A DNA stretch of 64,000 nt from an uncultured Alistipes sp. (GTDB lineage Bacteria; Bacteroidota; Bacteroidia; Bacteroidales; Rikenellaceae), in NCBI RefSeq assembly GCF_902388705.1, contig NZ_CABMQJ010000006.1:1-64000 (forward strand). Direction: 5' to 3'. Numbering within the stretch: position 1 is the stretch's first letter; each line of letters starts with the position of its first letter. The notes below the pieces were generated by a model. That model did no database searches and was not told the origin of the DNA. It saw only the letters and a program-made list of their open reading frames with translations. This document shows positions 1-8,221 of this stretch, piece after piece. Made by a program: the position numbers and the translations under genes.

Positions 1-1058
1 ATGGCCTGATAGACGTAGCTGCGGCCCGACAACGGGTCGCGGATGGCGCCGCCCAGACAGGTCGAGGCACCGCCGAACGGCTCGATTTCCGTCGGGTGGT
101 TATGGGTTTCGTTCTTGAACTGCAGGAGCCACTTCTCGGTCGCACCGTCGACATCGACGTCGACGTACACCGAGCAGGCGTTGTTCTCGTCGCTCACCTC
201 CATGTCGTCCAGCACTCCCTTCGCGCGCAGGTAGCGGGCGCCGATGGTCGCCATGTCCATCAGGCAGATACTCTTGTGCTCGCGTCCCAGTTCGCGGCGG
301 ATGCGCAGGTAGAGCGCCAGCGAGTCTTCGATTTCGTCCTTCACGAACGACTCCTCGACCGTAATGCCCTCCAGCTCGGTCGTAAAGGTCGTATGGCGGC
401 AATGGTCGCTCCAGTAGGTGTCGAGGATACGCAACTCGGTTTCAAAAGGATCGCGGCCCTCGGCGCGGAAATATTTCACCACCTCGCGCAAATCGTCGGC
501 GTTCATCGCCAGCCCGTACTGCTTGCAGTAGGGCTCCAGCTCCGCGTCGGACATTGCGGTAAAGCCTTCGAGCACGGCGACGGGTTTCACCTCGGCCTGC
601 TCCATATCGGTCAGCACGCCCAGGTCTTTTTCACGCGACTCGACGGCGTTGATATAATAATGCCTGATGCGCGCCAGTTCGTCGTCGGTCACCGCATCGT
701 CGAACAACAGCAGTTTCGACGAGCGGATGCGCACCCCGGCCGACGGGTCGATGAGCCGCACGCAGTCGACGGCCGACGCGGCGCGCTGGTCGAACTGGCC
801 GGGAAGATACTCCACGGCGATGTATTTTCGTCCCGCGAGGTCGCACGAATCGGTTACGCTGTCGGTCACCACCTCGCCGAAAACGCTGTAACGGCTCTTT
901 TCGAGCAGCTCCTCGCTGAAGCCGAACAGATCGTAGACGTTCAGCAGGCGCAGGCTGCGGATATCGAGGTTCAGGTTGGTGTTCAGTTCCCGGCGCAGGC
1001 TCTCCGCCTCGACCCGGAAACGGGGGTGTTTCTCAACAAAAATCCGGTAGTTTTCCAT
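1..1058 (-). CDS. purL: Phosphoribosylformylglycinamidine synthase, N-terminal part (cut by window edge)
   Basis: FGAM synthase converts FGAR to FGAM with glutamine and ATP in de novo purine synthesis. Only the first 352 residues are inside the window, and the reading frame stays open to base 1. The N-terminus (MENYRIFVEKHPRF) looks like the PurS-like domain of the large single-chain enzyme. The motif ETHNHPTEIEPFGGAST near residues 317-335 is the ATP/substrate-binding signature of the family. The ATG lies 16 bases after the purK stop, so it is the third gene of purE-purK-purL. The start is chosen because it is the only ATG before the conserved N-terminus. The identification is firm; the C-terminal glutaminase domain cannot be seen. 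Confidence 0.93.
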   Translation of the reverse strand, partial: MENYRIFVEKHPRFRVEAESLRRELNTNLNLDIRSLRLLNVYDLFGFSEELLEKSRYSVFGEVVTDSVTDSCDLAGRKYIAVEYLPGQFDQRAASAVDCVRLIDPSAGVRIRSSKLLLFDDAVTDDELARIRHYYINAVESREKDLGVLTDMEQAEVKPVAVLEGFTAMSDAELEPYCKQYGLAMNADDLREVVKYFRAEGRDPFETELRILDTYWSDHCRHTTFTTELEGITVEESFVKDEIEDSLALYLRIRRELGREHKSICLMDMATIGARYLRAKGVLDDMEVSDENNACSVYVDVDVDGATEKWLLQFKNETHNHPTEIEPFGGASTCLGGAIRDPLSGRSYVYQA

Positions 1059-1074
1059 TTTATTTCGTTTGCAC

Positions 1075-2181
1075 TTATTTTACAAATTTGCCGGCCCACC
1101 GGGACTCGTACTCCGCGGGGGGCATCCCCACGAATGTGATATGTCCCATCTTGCGTTTCGGACGGCTCTCCCTCTTGCCGTAGAGGCGGACGTATACGCC
1201 CGGGAGATTTTCGGCCGCAATTTTTTCAGCCGCCTCGAGGTCTTGCCCCAGGATGTTCTTCATCACGGTCGGAGCCACGAGTTCAGGCGCCTGCAGGGGC
1301 TCACCCAGCAGGAAACGCACCAATTCGCGGAACTGGTTGGTCGTACAGCCCTCGATGGTATAATGCCCCGAGTTGTGGGGACGCGGGGCCATTTCGTTGA
1401 AATAGAACCGGCCGTCCCGGATGAAAAATTCAATGGCGAGAATCCCCCGGTAGCCGCAGGATTTCATGAACCGCTCTCCGGCCGCGACCATCCGGCCGCA
1501 CAGGTCGTCGTCCATCTCCGCAGCGGGCACGAAACAGAGGTCGAGAATGCCGTCGCGGTGCACGTTGCGGCCGATCGGGAACGTTACGACACGCTCCCCG
1601 TCCGCGACCATCACAATGCTGGCCTCGTAGTCGAACGGCACGAACTGCTCGAGGATGCAGGGCACGGCGAGCATCGGCAGGGCACGTTCGATGTCGGCCT
1701 CCGACTTCATCACCAACTGCCCGTGTCCGTCGTATCCCAGCGTGCGGGTCTTGAGCACGGCGGGCAGGCCGATTTCCGCCACGGCGGCCCGCAGCGACGC
1801 CTCGTCGTCCACGGCGGCGTATCGGGGCGTCTGCAATCCGTTCGCACGGGCATTGTCCTTCTCGCGCAGGCGATCCTGCGAATCGTAGAGGGGGCGGAAG
1901 CCCTGCGGGATGTTGTATTTCTTCTCCAGCGGTATCAGCACGCTGCCCGGGACATTTTCGAACTCGTAGGTCACCACGTCGCTGCGGCGGCACAACTCCT
2001 CCAATGCCGCGGCATCGTCGTAAGCCGCCACGATACGCTCGTCGCTCAAGGCGAACGCCGGGGCATCGGCCGCCGGGTCGAGGCACACGGTACGTGCGCC
2101 GAGCAGGTGCGCCTGCTCGATAATCATCAGCCCCAACTGGCCGCCTCCAATGATACCGATCGTTTTCGTAACGTTTGACAT
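1075..2181 (-). CDS. purK: 5-(carboxyamino)imidazole ribonucleotide synthase
   Basis: PurK makes N5-CAIR from AIR, bicarbonate and ATP. The 368-residue length fits the family (E. coli about 355). The N-terminal nucleotide-binding loop reads IGIIGGGQLG, followed by an ATP-grasp fold containing the patches EQFVPFDYEASIVMV and FFIRDGRFYFNEMAPRPHNS, the latter being the conserved metal/ATP site. The frame extends upstream past 2600, but that stretch lies antisense-like over purE and has no family similarity, so the ATG at 2181 just before the nucleotide-binding loop is taken. The 128-base gap to purE contains GC-rich dyads but no T-tract, consistent with read-through within one transcript. Confidence 0.95.
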   Translation of the reverse strand: MSNVTKTIGIIGGGQLGLMIIEQAHLLGARTVCLDPAADAPAFALSDERIVAAYDDAAALEELCRRSDVVTYEFENVPGSVLIPLEKKYNIPQGFRPLYDSQDRLREKDNARANGLQTPRYAAVDDEASLRAAVAEIGLPAVLKTRTLGYDGHGQLVMKSEADIERALPMLAVPCILEQFVPFDYEASIVMVADGERVVTFPIGRNVHRDGILDLCFVPAAEMDDDLCGRMVAAGERFMKSCGYRGILAIEFFIRDGRFYFNEMAPRPHNSGHYTIEGCTTNQFRELVRFLLGEPLQAPELVAPTVMKNILGQDLEAAEKIAAENLPGVYVRLYGKRESRPKRKMGHITFVGMPPAEYESRWAGKFVK

Positions 2182-2309
2182 ATTCCTGTTTACCTCATTT
2201 ATCGTCGTCGTGTTTCCGGCCCGGGGCCGTGCCCCGCATACGCATCCCGCCCGGATGCGGGCTTCCGACACACAGCCCGGATTGTCCCGGGAGATGCCGC
2301 GCCCGAATG

Positions 2310-2777
2310 TCAGATCTCGGCCGCCAGCACGTCGGCTGTCTGTTTCGCACGGAACGCTTCGAGCCGGGCCGCCAGGGCCTCGTCCTGCAGGGCGAGAATC
2401 GACACGGCTATCAGCGCCGCATTCTTCGCCCCGTTGATGGCCGTCGTCGCCACGGGAACACCCGCAGGCATCTGCACGATCGACAGCAGGGAATCCAGCC
2501 CGTTCAGGGCACGCGATTTCACGGGAACGCCCACCACGGGCAGCGTGGTCATCGAGGCCACCATGCCCGGCAGGTGCGCGGCGCCGCCGGCCCCGGCGAT
2601 AATTACGCCGATACCGCGGCTTTTCGCCGTCTTGGCGTACTCGCACAGCAGGTCGGGCGTCCGGTGGGCGCTCACGACGCGCTTTTCGAATTCGACACCG
2701 AATTGCCCGAGCATGTCGACAGCCCCGGCCATCACCTCGTAATCGCTCACAGAGCCCATAATTACACCGACCTTCAT
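2310..2777 (-). CDS. purE: N5-carboxyaminoimidazole ribonucleotide mutase
   Basis: PurE moves the carboxyl group of N5-CAIR to give CAIR, working with PurK. The 155-residue protein is the normal class I size. The signatures are GSVSDYEVM (phosphate loop), SAHRTPD with the catalytic histidine, and [12 protein letters not shown]. The start at 2777 is preceded by AGAGGA at the right spacing. The same frame also runs upstream to an ATG at 2963, but that extension crosses a terminator and is arginine-rich with no homology, so it is rejected. A hairpin with six Us and a leader ORF lie directly upstream, so expression is probably set by attenuation. Confidence 0.95.
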   Translation of the reverse strand: MKVGVIMGSVSDYEVMAGAVDMLGQFGVEFEKRVVSAHRTPDLLCEYAKTAKSRGIGVIIAGAGGAAHLPGMVASMTTLPVVGVPVKSRALNGLDSLLSIVQMPAGVPVATTAINGAKNAALIAVSILALQDEALAARLEAFRAKQTADVLAAEI

Positions 2778-2798
2778 ATCCTCTGGTTTTAAATTTTC

Positions 2799-2840
2799 AA
2801 AAAAGCAGACCGCCACGACATCAGATGTCATGGCGGTCTG
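2799..2840 (-). terminator. Intrinsic terminator/attenuator in the purE leader
   Basis: On the minus strand, arms AGACCGCCA and TGGCGGTCT enclose a second pair GACATC/GATGTC, giving a 16-pair stem with one mismatch. Six Ts follow. It sits 21 bases before the purE ATG and about 5 bases after the stop codon of the leader ORF. A full terminator between promoter and first gene is the classical layout of a transcription attenuator. Confidence 0.85.
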
Positions 2841-2844
2841 GTAT

Positions 2845-2991
2845 CTATCTGCACATCCCGCTGCCGGACACCTGCTGCCCTTGCGACTGCGCGTCCCGAC
2901 CCTGCTGCCGGCGCGACGACGAATAAAACGCAGCGGCCTGGCCCTGCTGTTTTTTTCGTTCACGTTGGTCGATTCTGCCGATAGAGATCAT
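2845..2991 (-). CDS. Putative glutamine-rich leader peptide of the pur operon (48 aa)
   Basis: The ATG at 2991 opens a 48-codon frame ending in TAG at 2845, just before the terminator hairpin. Ten of 48 residues are glutamine (positions 9, 15, 16, 18, 29, 30, 35, 37, 39, 40), largely in QQ pairs, and seven are arginine. It lies between a strong promoter and the purE attenuator, as amino-acid leader peptides do. Glutamine is a substrate of PurL and PurF, so a glutamine or translation-rate sensor is plausible, but this is inference. No good Shine-Dalgarno precedes it; many Bacteroidota genes also lack one. Chance Q-richness from CAG repeats in GC-rich DNA is the main alternative. Confidence 0.5.
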   Translation of the reverse strand: MISIGRIDQRERKKQQGQAAAFYSSSRRQQGRDAQSQGQQVSGSGMCR

Positions 2992-3034
2992 GGGATGTGT
3001 CCGGATTAACCTAACTTTTGTAAAAACAACGCTA

Positions 3035-3065
3035 CAAAAGTAGTGTTTTCCGGCCGATTTTCAAA
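3035..3065 (-). promoter_or_regulatory. Promoter of the purE-purK-purL operon
   Basis: On the minus strand TTTG (complement of 3062-3065), a 19-base spacer and TACTTTTG (complement of 3035-3042) match the Bacteroides -33/-7 pattern. Transcription should begin near 3028, giving an unusually long leader of about 250 bases before purE. An inverted repeat ACTTTTGTA/TACAAAAGT (3014-3022 and 3033-3041) overlaps the -7 box and the start site and could be an operator. Confidence 0.75.
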
Positions 3066-3111
3066 ATCCCCGGGCAGATTCTATTGACAAATTATCGACA
3101 TTTCGGGATTC

Positions 3112-3162
3112 CGTCAAAAACGAAATAATCCGCCGCAGCCGATGCCGGCTGCAGCGGATTAT
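3112..3162 (-). terminator. Terminator of the GH92 operon
   Basis: A long dyad at 3125-3162 (arms ATAATCCGCCGCAGCC and its near-perfect complement, with one or two bulges) is followed on the minus strand by a T-rich run ending in GTTTTTG. It lies 20 bases after the stop of the second GH92 gene and before the pur promoter. Confidence 0.75.
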
Positions 3163-3182
3163 CAGCAGTTAGACCCGCCCTG

Positions 3183-5504
3183 CTATTCGCGGCTGAACGA
3201 ATAGGGAGCGTCGGCGGAATCGGTGCCGCGCATATAGTCGGGTTCGGGGCGCATCTCGAAGCGGATATCGGCACCCTTCACCAAATCGGAATGGCGCAGG
3301 AAATTGTGCGTATAGGCCTTCCCGTCGAATTGCACCGCACCGATATAGCGGGTTTCAGGGCTGTTCGCAGGGGCTTCGAGCACAATCTTATTCCCGTTCT
3401 CGAGGTTCACGACCGCCTTGCGGAACAGCGGCGAGCCGACGACGTATTCGTCCGAAGCCGGACAGACGGGATAGAATCCCAGGGCGGAGAAGACATACCA
3501 GGCCGAGGTCTGGCCGTTGTCCTCGTCGCCGCAGTAGCCGTCGGGTTTGGCCGAATAGAGGCGATCCATCACCTCGCGCGTCCAGTACTGGGCTTTCCAC
3601 GGCGCACCCGCATAATTATAGAGATAAATCATGTGCTGCGCGGGCTGGTTGCCGTGTGCGTAATTGCCCATATCGGCCACCTGCATCTCGGTGATTTCGT
3701 GGATGCGGAACCCGTAGTAGCTGTCGTCGTAAATCGGCGGAACGACGAATACCGAATCGAGCATCTCGACGAACGGCTCCCGGCCGCCCATCAGGTCGAC
3801 CAACCCCTGCACGTCGTGGAATACCGACCACGTGTAGTGCCACGAATTACCCTCCGTGAACGCGTCGCCCCACTTGTAGGGACTGAACGGCGACTGGAAC
3901 TCTCCGTTCGCGAGCCGGCCGCGCATCAGGCGCGTTTGGGGATCGAACACGTTGCGGTAATTCTTCGCGCGCGCCGCCCACTTCTCCAGTTCGGCCTGCG
4001 GACGGTTCAGCTTCCTGGCCACCTGGAGGATACACCAGTCGTCGTAGGCGTATTCGAGCGTACGGGCGACGTTCTCCGGGATATTCACGTCGTAGGGAAT
4101 ATAACCCAGCGTATTGTAATACGCATGGCCCCAGCGGCCGGTCGACGCAACGGTCGGGTGCACGTTCTCGGTGGCATGCACCATCGCATCGTAAAGTACC
4201 TCGAGGTCTTTGTCGTTCGCACCCTTAACCACGGCATCGGCGACTACCGAGGCCGAGTTGTTGCCCACCATGCAGCCGCGGTGCCCGGGCGACGCCCATT
4301 CGGGCAGGAAGCCGCTCTCGCGGGCCGCATTGGCGAGGCCCTGCTGGATTTCGGCGTTCACCGACGGATATACGAGATTGAGCAGCGGGAAGAGGCTGCG
4401 GAACGTATCCCAGAACCCGGTGTCGGTGTACATATAGCCGGGCAGCACCTCGCCGTTGTAGGGGCTGTAATGCACGGGAGCTCCGTTTTCGTCGATTTCG
4501 TAGAATTTGCGCGGAAACAGGGTCGAACGGTAGAGGCACGAATAGAACGTGCGGTACTGGTCGGCCGTGCCGCCCTCGACCTCGATACGGCCCAGTACAT
4601 CGTCCCAACGCTGCTGCGCCTTGTCTTTCACCGTTTCGAAGCCGTCTTCGCCCAACTCGGTTTCAAGGTTCCGGTAAGCCTGTTCGAGCGAGATGAACGA
4701 CGACGCCACACGGGCGCAGACCTGCTGGCCGCGGCGGGTCGCGAAATGCACCTTGGCGACGGCATGCCCGCCCTCGACCGACTTGCTGCCCTCGGGATAG
4801 AGCAGGCTGCTGCCGGGCTTGTATTTGTCCGGGGCATCGGTCAGCTCGACGGCACTGAACGGCGTATCGAAGCGCACGACGAACCAGTTGCGGAAATTCT
4901 CCGGCACGCCGCCGCTGTTGCGCGTGGTGTAGCCCACAATCGTGCGGCTGTCGGCCATGCCGACCTGAGAGCCGCGGTCGAAAGCGTCGATTACGACACC
5001 CGACTCCTTCGACTCGGGGAACGTGAAGCGCATGATGGCCGCACGCTCGGTCGGCGTGATTTCGGCACGGATGTCGTGATCGGCCAGGTATGCCTTATAG
5101 TAGTAGGGCTTCGCCGCCTCGGCCTGGTGCGAGAACCAGCTGGCGCGCGACTCCTCGTCGAGTTTGTCCCCGCCGCGCACGGGCATCAGCGAGAACTGGC
5201 CGTAGTCGTTGATCCACGGCGAGGGCTGGTGGGTCTGTTTGAAGCCCCGGATTTTGTGGGCCCCGTATGTATAGGCCCAGCCGTCGCCCATCTTGCCGGT
5301 CTGGGGCGTCCAGAAATTCATGCCCCACGGCAGGGCGATGGCCGGATAGGTGTTGCCGGTCGAAAGCGTGAAGTCCGACTGGGTTCCCACCAGCGTCGAA
5401 ACATACTCCGAGGGGCGGAGGCGCTGCTCCGCGGCCGGCGGACACGAGCACGAAGCCAGTACGGCGGCACAGAGGGCAGCGAGGGCGATACTTCCTTTTT
5501 TCAT
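3183..5504 (-). CDS. GH92 family alpha-mannosidase, lipoprotein
   Basis: GH92 enzymes are calcium-dependent exo-alpha-mannosidases that trim host N-glycans or yeast mannan outside the cell. The 773-residue protein starts with a lipoprotein signal (lipobox LASC near residue 18). Family-typical stretches are STGNTYPAIALPWGMNFWTP near the N-terminus, EGNSWHYTWSVFHDVQGL, AHGNQPAQHMIYLYNYAG and DEDNGQTSAWYVFSALGFYP toward the C-terminus. The frame extends 36 codons upstream, but the ATG at 5504 begins the signal peptide. It lies 13 bases after the upstream GH92 gene, so the two are co-transcribed. The linkage cleaved cannot be told from sequence. Confidence 0.92.
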   Translation of the reverse strand: MKKGSIALAALCAAVLASCSCPPAAEQRLRPSEYVSTLVGTQSDFTLSTGNTYPAIALPWGMNFWTPQTGKMGDGWAYTYGAHKIRGFKQTHQPSPWINDYGQFSLMPVRGGDKLDEESRASWFSHQAEAAKPYYYKAYLADHDIRAEITPTERAAIMRFTFPESKESGVVIDAFDRGSQVGMADSRTIVGYTTRNSGGVPENFRNWFVVRFDTPFSAVELTDAPDKYKPGSSLLYPEGSKSVEGGHAVAKVHFATRRGQQVCARVASSFISLEQAYRNLETELGEDGFETVKDKAQQRWDDVLGRIEVEGGTADQYRTFYSCLYRSTLFPRKFYEIDENGAPVHYSPYNGEVLPGYMYTDTGFWDTFRSLFPLLNLVYPSVNAEIQQGLANAARESGFLPEWASPGHRGCMVGNNSASVVADAVVKGANDKDLEVLYDAMVHATENVHPTVASTGRWGHAYYNTLGYIPYDVNIPENVARTLEYAYDDWCILQVARKLNRPQAELEKWAARAKNYRNVFDPQTRLMRGRLANGEFQSPFSPYKWGDAFTEGNSWHYTWSVFHDVQGLVDLMGGREPFVEMLDSVFVVPPIYDDSYYGFRIHEITEMQVADMGNYAHGNQPAQHMIYLYNYAGAPWKAQYWTREVMDRLYSAKPDGYCGDEDNGQTSAWYVFSALGFYPVCPASDEYVVGSPLFRKAVVNLENGNKIVLEAPANSPETRYIGAVQFDGKAYTHNFLRHSDLVKGADIRFEMRPEPDYMRGTDSADAPYSFSRE

Positions 5505-5517
5505 TTCCAGTGCAGGT

Positions 5518-7746
5518 TTAGAGTTCGTACCAAACGGCAGGCTCGGCTCCCATCTCGAATTCGAGCACACCGCCCGCAGCGATGTCGTCGAAAGCGATAT
5601 AGGGTTTGGCATACGGCTTACCGTTGAGTTTTACGCATTGAATATACTTATTTTCCGCAGAATTGTTGTGCGCCGCAACGGTAAACACGCCGTCGCGGAC
5701 ACGCACCTCGGCTTTGTCGAAGAGCGGCGAGCCGAAGAAGTAGCGTCCCCCGGCCGGCTCGACCTGGTAGAAGCCCAGCGACGAAAGGACGTACCACGCC
5801 GACATCTGGCCTACGTCCTCGTTGCCCGACAGGCCGTCGGGCTGGTCGTGGTAGAGTGTCGTGAGGATTTCGCGCACCTTGTCGGCGGTCTTCGCGGGCT
5901 GGCCGATCATCGTGTAGAGGTAGACGATGTGGTGGCTGGGTTCGTTGCCGTGGGCGTACTGGCCGATCAGGCCCGAGATGTCGGGCGAGGCGTTGCCCTC
6001 GAGCGCCGAGCTGGCCGTGAAGAGCGAGTCGAGTTTGCCGACGAACGCCTCCCTGCTGCCGAAGCACTCCATCAACCCCTCGACGTCATGCGGCACGAGC
6101 CACGTATACTGCCAGGCATTGCCCTCGCAGTAGTCGTCCTCGCGGTGGGTCGACGCGAACGGATTGAACGGCGTGCGGAAGCGGCCTTTCGAATCGAGGC
6201 CGCGCATGAAGCGGGTTTCGGTATCGAAGAAATGCCTGTAGGACTTGCTGCGCCGGAGGAAGTATTCGTAGTCGGCGGTCTTGCCTTGCGCCCTGGCCAC
6301 CTGCGCCACGGCCCAGTCGGCCAGCGCATATTCCATGTCATAGGCCACGGCCTCGTTGAAGAGGTCGCAGGGGATATAGCCGTACTTCATGCGCAAATCC
6401 ATGCCCCGTTCGCCGAGCATCGCCGACTCCTTGAGCGCCTCGTAGGCCTGCTCCCTGTCGAAGCCGCCGTAGCCTTTCAGCACGGCGTCGGCAAGCGCCG
6501 GAATGCCGGGATTGCCGACCATGCAATCGGTTTCGTTGCCCATCAGATGCCATACGGGAAGTTTACCCTGCTGCCGGTAGATGTGGAGCATCGTATTGGC
6601 CATGTCGGGCATCTTCTCGGGATGGAGTATCGTCATCAGCGGCTGTGCGGCGCGGTAGGTGTCCCACAGCGAGAAGGTCGTATAGTTGACGAACGGCGCC
6701 GCACGGTAGACCTTGCCGTCCGAACCGCGGTAGTCGCCGTTCACATCGCAGAACTCCGAAGGGGCGACCATCGTATGGTAAAGCGCCGTGTAGAAGATGC
6801 GGCGTGCGGCTTCGTCCGGCGTTTCGATACGAACTTTCTCCAGTTCGGCGTTCCACGCCCGGTCGGCAGCCTCGGCCGTCGCCTCGAAATCCCAGCCAGG
6901 GAGCTCCGCCTGCATGTTGAGCCTGGCATTCTCGATGCTTACGGGCGAGATGGCGACCTTGACGTAAACCGTTTCGCCTTTGGCCGTTTCGAAGTTGACG
7001 CGGCCGTAGAGGCGCTCCGCCTTGAAGCGCTCGCCCTCGCGCAGGCCGCCGTTTTCGCCGCCCTCGTAAATCGACAGCGATTCGAAAGGCTTCGAGAATT
7101 CGGCCGTAAAATAAACGCGCTGGTCGTTGGCCCAGCCCGTCGAATAGCGGTAGCCGCTGACCGTGCGGTCGTCGACGCGCTCGATGAAGGTTTCGGTCGG
7201 GGCGTCCCAGCAACCGCCGTTTTCGAGGTCGAAGACCACGGCGGCATCGGACGAGGCCGGGAAGGTGTATTTATGCAGGCCGACGCGCTTGGTCGCGGTC
7301 AGCTCCACGTCGATGCCGTAGCGGTCCAACCGCGTGGCGTAATAACCCGGGCGGAATCGTTCGTCGGCATGGCTGAAATACGACCACATGCCCGACTGCG
7401 GGTCGTCCTCCGTGCCGCGGGCGTAGGTCACGTCGCCCACGACAGGCATCACCGTGACGTCGAACAGGTCGCCGATACCGGTGCCGTTCAGGTGCGTGTG
7501 GCTGAATCCGATGACCGTCGTGTCGGAAATATGGTAGCCCGAAGTCCAGTCCCACGACTGGGGAATGCTCGTCGGGCCGAGTTGCACGGCGCCGAACGGG
7601 ACGTTGGCGCCCATGAATACATGGCCGTGGCCGCCCGTGCCGATGCGCATGTCGACATACCGGGTCATCGGCTCCGTGCCGGGTGTCTGTGTGCAGGCCG
7701 CGAGGAGCAGGCCGGCACCGAATGCTGTAAGAGATTTCAAATTCAT
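5518..7746 (-). CDS. GH92 family alpha-mannosidase, lipoprotein
   Basis: This is the first of two tandem GH92 genes; 742 residues. The lipoprotein signal is MNLKSLTAFGAGLLLAAC. Family features include RIGTGGHGHVFMGANVPFGA just after the signal, GNEPSHHIVYLYTMIGQP, NEDVGQMSAWYVLSSLGFYQ and EGNAWQYTWLVPHDVEGL. It differs substantially from its neighbour, so the pair probably attack different mannosidic linkages of one glycan rather than being a recent duplication. Its ATG overlaps the stop of a small upstream frame (ATGA), suggesting translational coupling. No SusC/SusD genes adjoin it, so this is a free-standing enzyme pair. Confidence 0.92.
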   Translation of the reverse strand: MNLKSLTAFGAGLLLAACTQTPGTEPMTRYVDMRIGTGGHGHVFMGANVPFGAVQLGPTSIPQSWDWTSGYHISDTTVIGFSHTHLNGTGIGDLFDVTVMPVVGDVTYARGTEDDPQSGMWSYFSHADERFRPGYYATRLDRYGIDVELTATKRVGLHKYTFPASSDAAVVFDLENGGCWDAPTETFIERVDDRTVSGYRYSTGWANDQRVYFTAEFSKPFESLSIYEGGENGGLREGERFKAERLYGRVNFETAKGETVYVKVAISPVSIENARLNMQAELPGWDFEATAEAADRAWNAELEKVRIETPDEAARRIFYTALYHTMVAPSEFCDVNGDYRGSDGKVYRAAPFVNYTTFSLWDTYRAAQPLMTILHPEKMPDMANTMLHIYRQQGKLPVWHLMGNETDCMVGNPGIPALADAVLKGYGGFDREQAYEALKESAMLGERGMDLRMKYGYIPCDLFNEAVAYDMEYALADWAVAQVARAQGKTADYEYFLRRSKSYRHFFDTETRFMRGLDSKGRFRTPFNPFASTHREDDYCEGNAWQYTWLVPHDVEGLMECFGSREAFVGKLDSLFTASSALEGNASPDISGLIGQYAHGNEPSHHIVYLYTMIGQPAKTADKVREILTTLYHDQPDGLSGNEDVGQMSAWYVLSSLGFYQVEPAGGRYFFGSPLFDKAEVRVRDGVFTVAAHNNSAENKYIQCVKLNGKPYAKPYIAFDDIAAGGVLEFEMGAEPAVWYEL

Positions 7747-7979
7747 CGTGTATATTGTTTGTTTGGGTTTGCCTGCAGGTCGAATACCAGCCGTCCGCCG
7801 CGCACGAGTTCGACGTGGCCGACACGGTATTTTTTCAGGGGTTTGCCGCCGAGGGTCGTGCGTCCGATGCATGCGGTACCGAGAAAACGGTTAAACCGCT
7901 GCTGATACTCTCCGAACAGGCGGTTGAACGCACTCAAGTCCAGAATCGTTTCGGATTGCAGCTCCATATATTGACTCAT
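7743..7979 (-). pseudogene. Small ORF resembling the start of an ECF sigma factor
   Basis: This 78-codon frame opens with MSQYMELQ and continues LDLSAFNRLFGEYQQRFNRF, which resembles region 2.1 of Bacteroidota ECF sigma factors. The conserved core and region 4 helix-turn-helix do not follow; the remaining 45 residues match nothing I recognise. Its stop overlaps the GH92 ATG as ATGA, which would couple the two. Either it is a sigma gene truncated by deletion and left as a translated leader, or the likeness is accidental. A -7-type box lies only a few bases upstream. Confidence 0.4.
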
Positions 7980-7986
7980 TGGCGAA

Positions 7987-7994
7987 CAAATATA
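7987..7994 (-). promoter_or_regulatory. -7 element for the GH92 operon
   Basis: TATATTTG on the minus strand matches TAnnTTTG; no clear -33 TTTG lies 19-21 bases upstream. The implied start of transcription (about 7979-7983) almost coincides with the ATG at 7979, so that ATG may be leaderless, or the in-frame ATG four codons later is used. Confidence 0.45.
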
Positions 7995-8029
7995 AGGAAA
8001 GAGTTGCAATATCCACACCCCCAAAACGC

Positions 8030-8057
8030 AAAAAATGGCCGGCAACACCCGCCGGCC
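8030..8057 (-). terminator. Rho-independent terminator between pyrB and the GH92 operon
   Basis: Perfect arms GGCCGGC (8037-8043) and GCCGGCC (8051-8057) with a 7-base loop are followed on the minus strand by A and then six Ts. It insulates the GH92 promoter from upstream transcription. Confidence 0.7.
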
Positions 8058-8174
8058 TGAAATTCCGGGTACGGAAACACAACAGCATTCAATCCATAAA
8101 TTACTGCCATTTAACAGACAACACTCCATCACGGCAAATCCCTGACAAAAAAGCCGTTTTTTCGCGGACTGGAC

Positions 8175-8200
8175 ATAAAAAAGCTCCCCGCAGGGAGCTT
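8175..8200 (-). terminator. Terminator of the pyr operon
   Basis: Arms AGCTCCC (8182-8188) and GGGAGCT (8193-8199) are followed on the minus strand by six Ts. It lies about 20 bases after the pyrB stop and closes the pyrimidine operon. Confidence 0.85.
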
Positions 8201-8221
8201 TCGGCCCGAATTACCAGTTCA

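Noticed and set aside
1075..2646. PurK extended upstream to 2646
   Set aside because: The extra 155 codons overlap purE antisense-like in another frame and show no PurK similarity; the conserved start is at 2181.
2310..2963. PurE with a 62-residue N-terminal extension starting at 2963
   Set aside because: The extension crosses the terminator and a different-frame leader ORF, is arginine-rich, and PurE family proteins begin at the residue encoded at 2777, which has a good ribosome-binding site.
8058..8174. Remnant of a separate pyrI downstream of pyrB
   Set aside because: The bases after pyrB contain only terminators; no PyrI nucleotide-binding-domain sequence was found in any frame.
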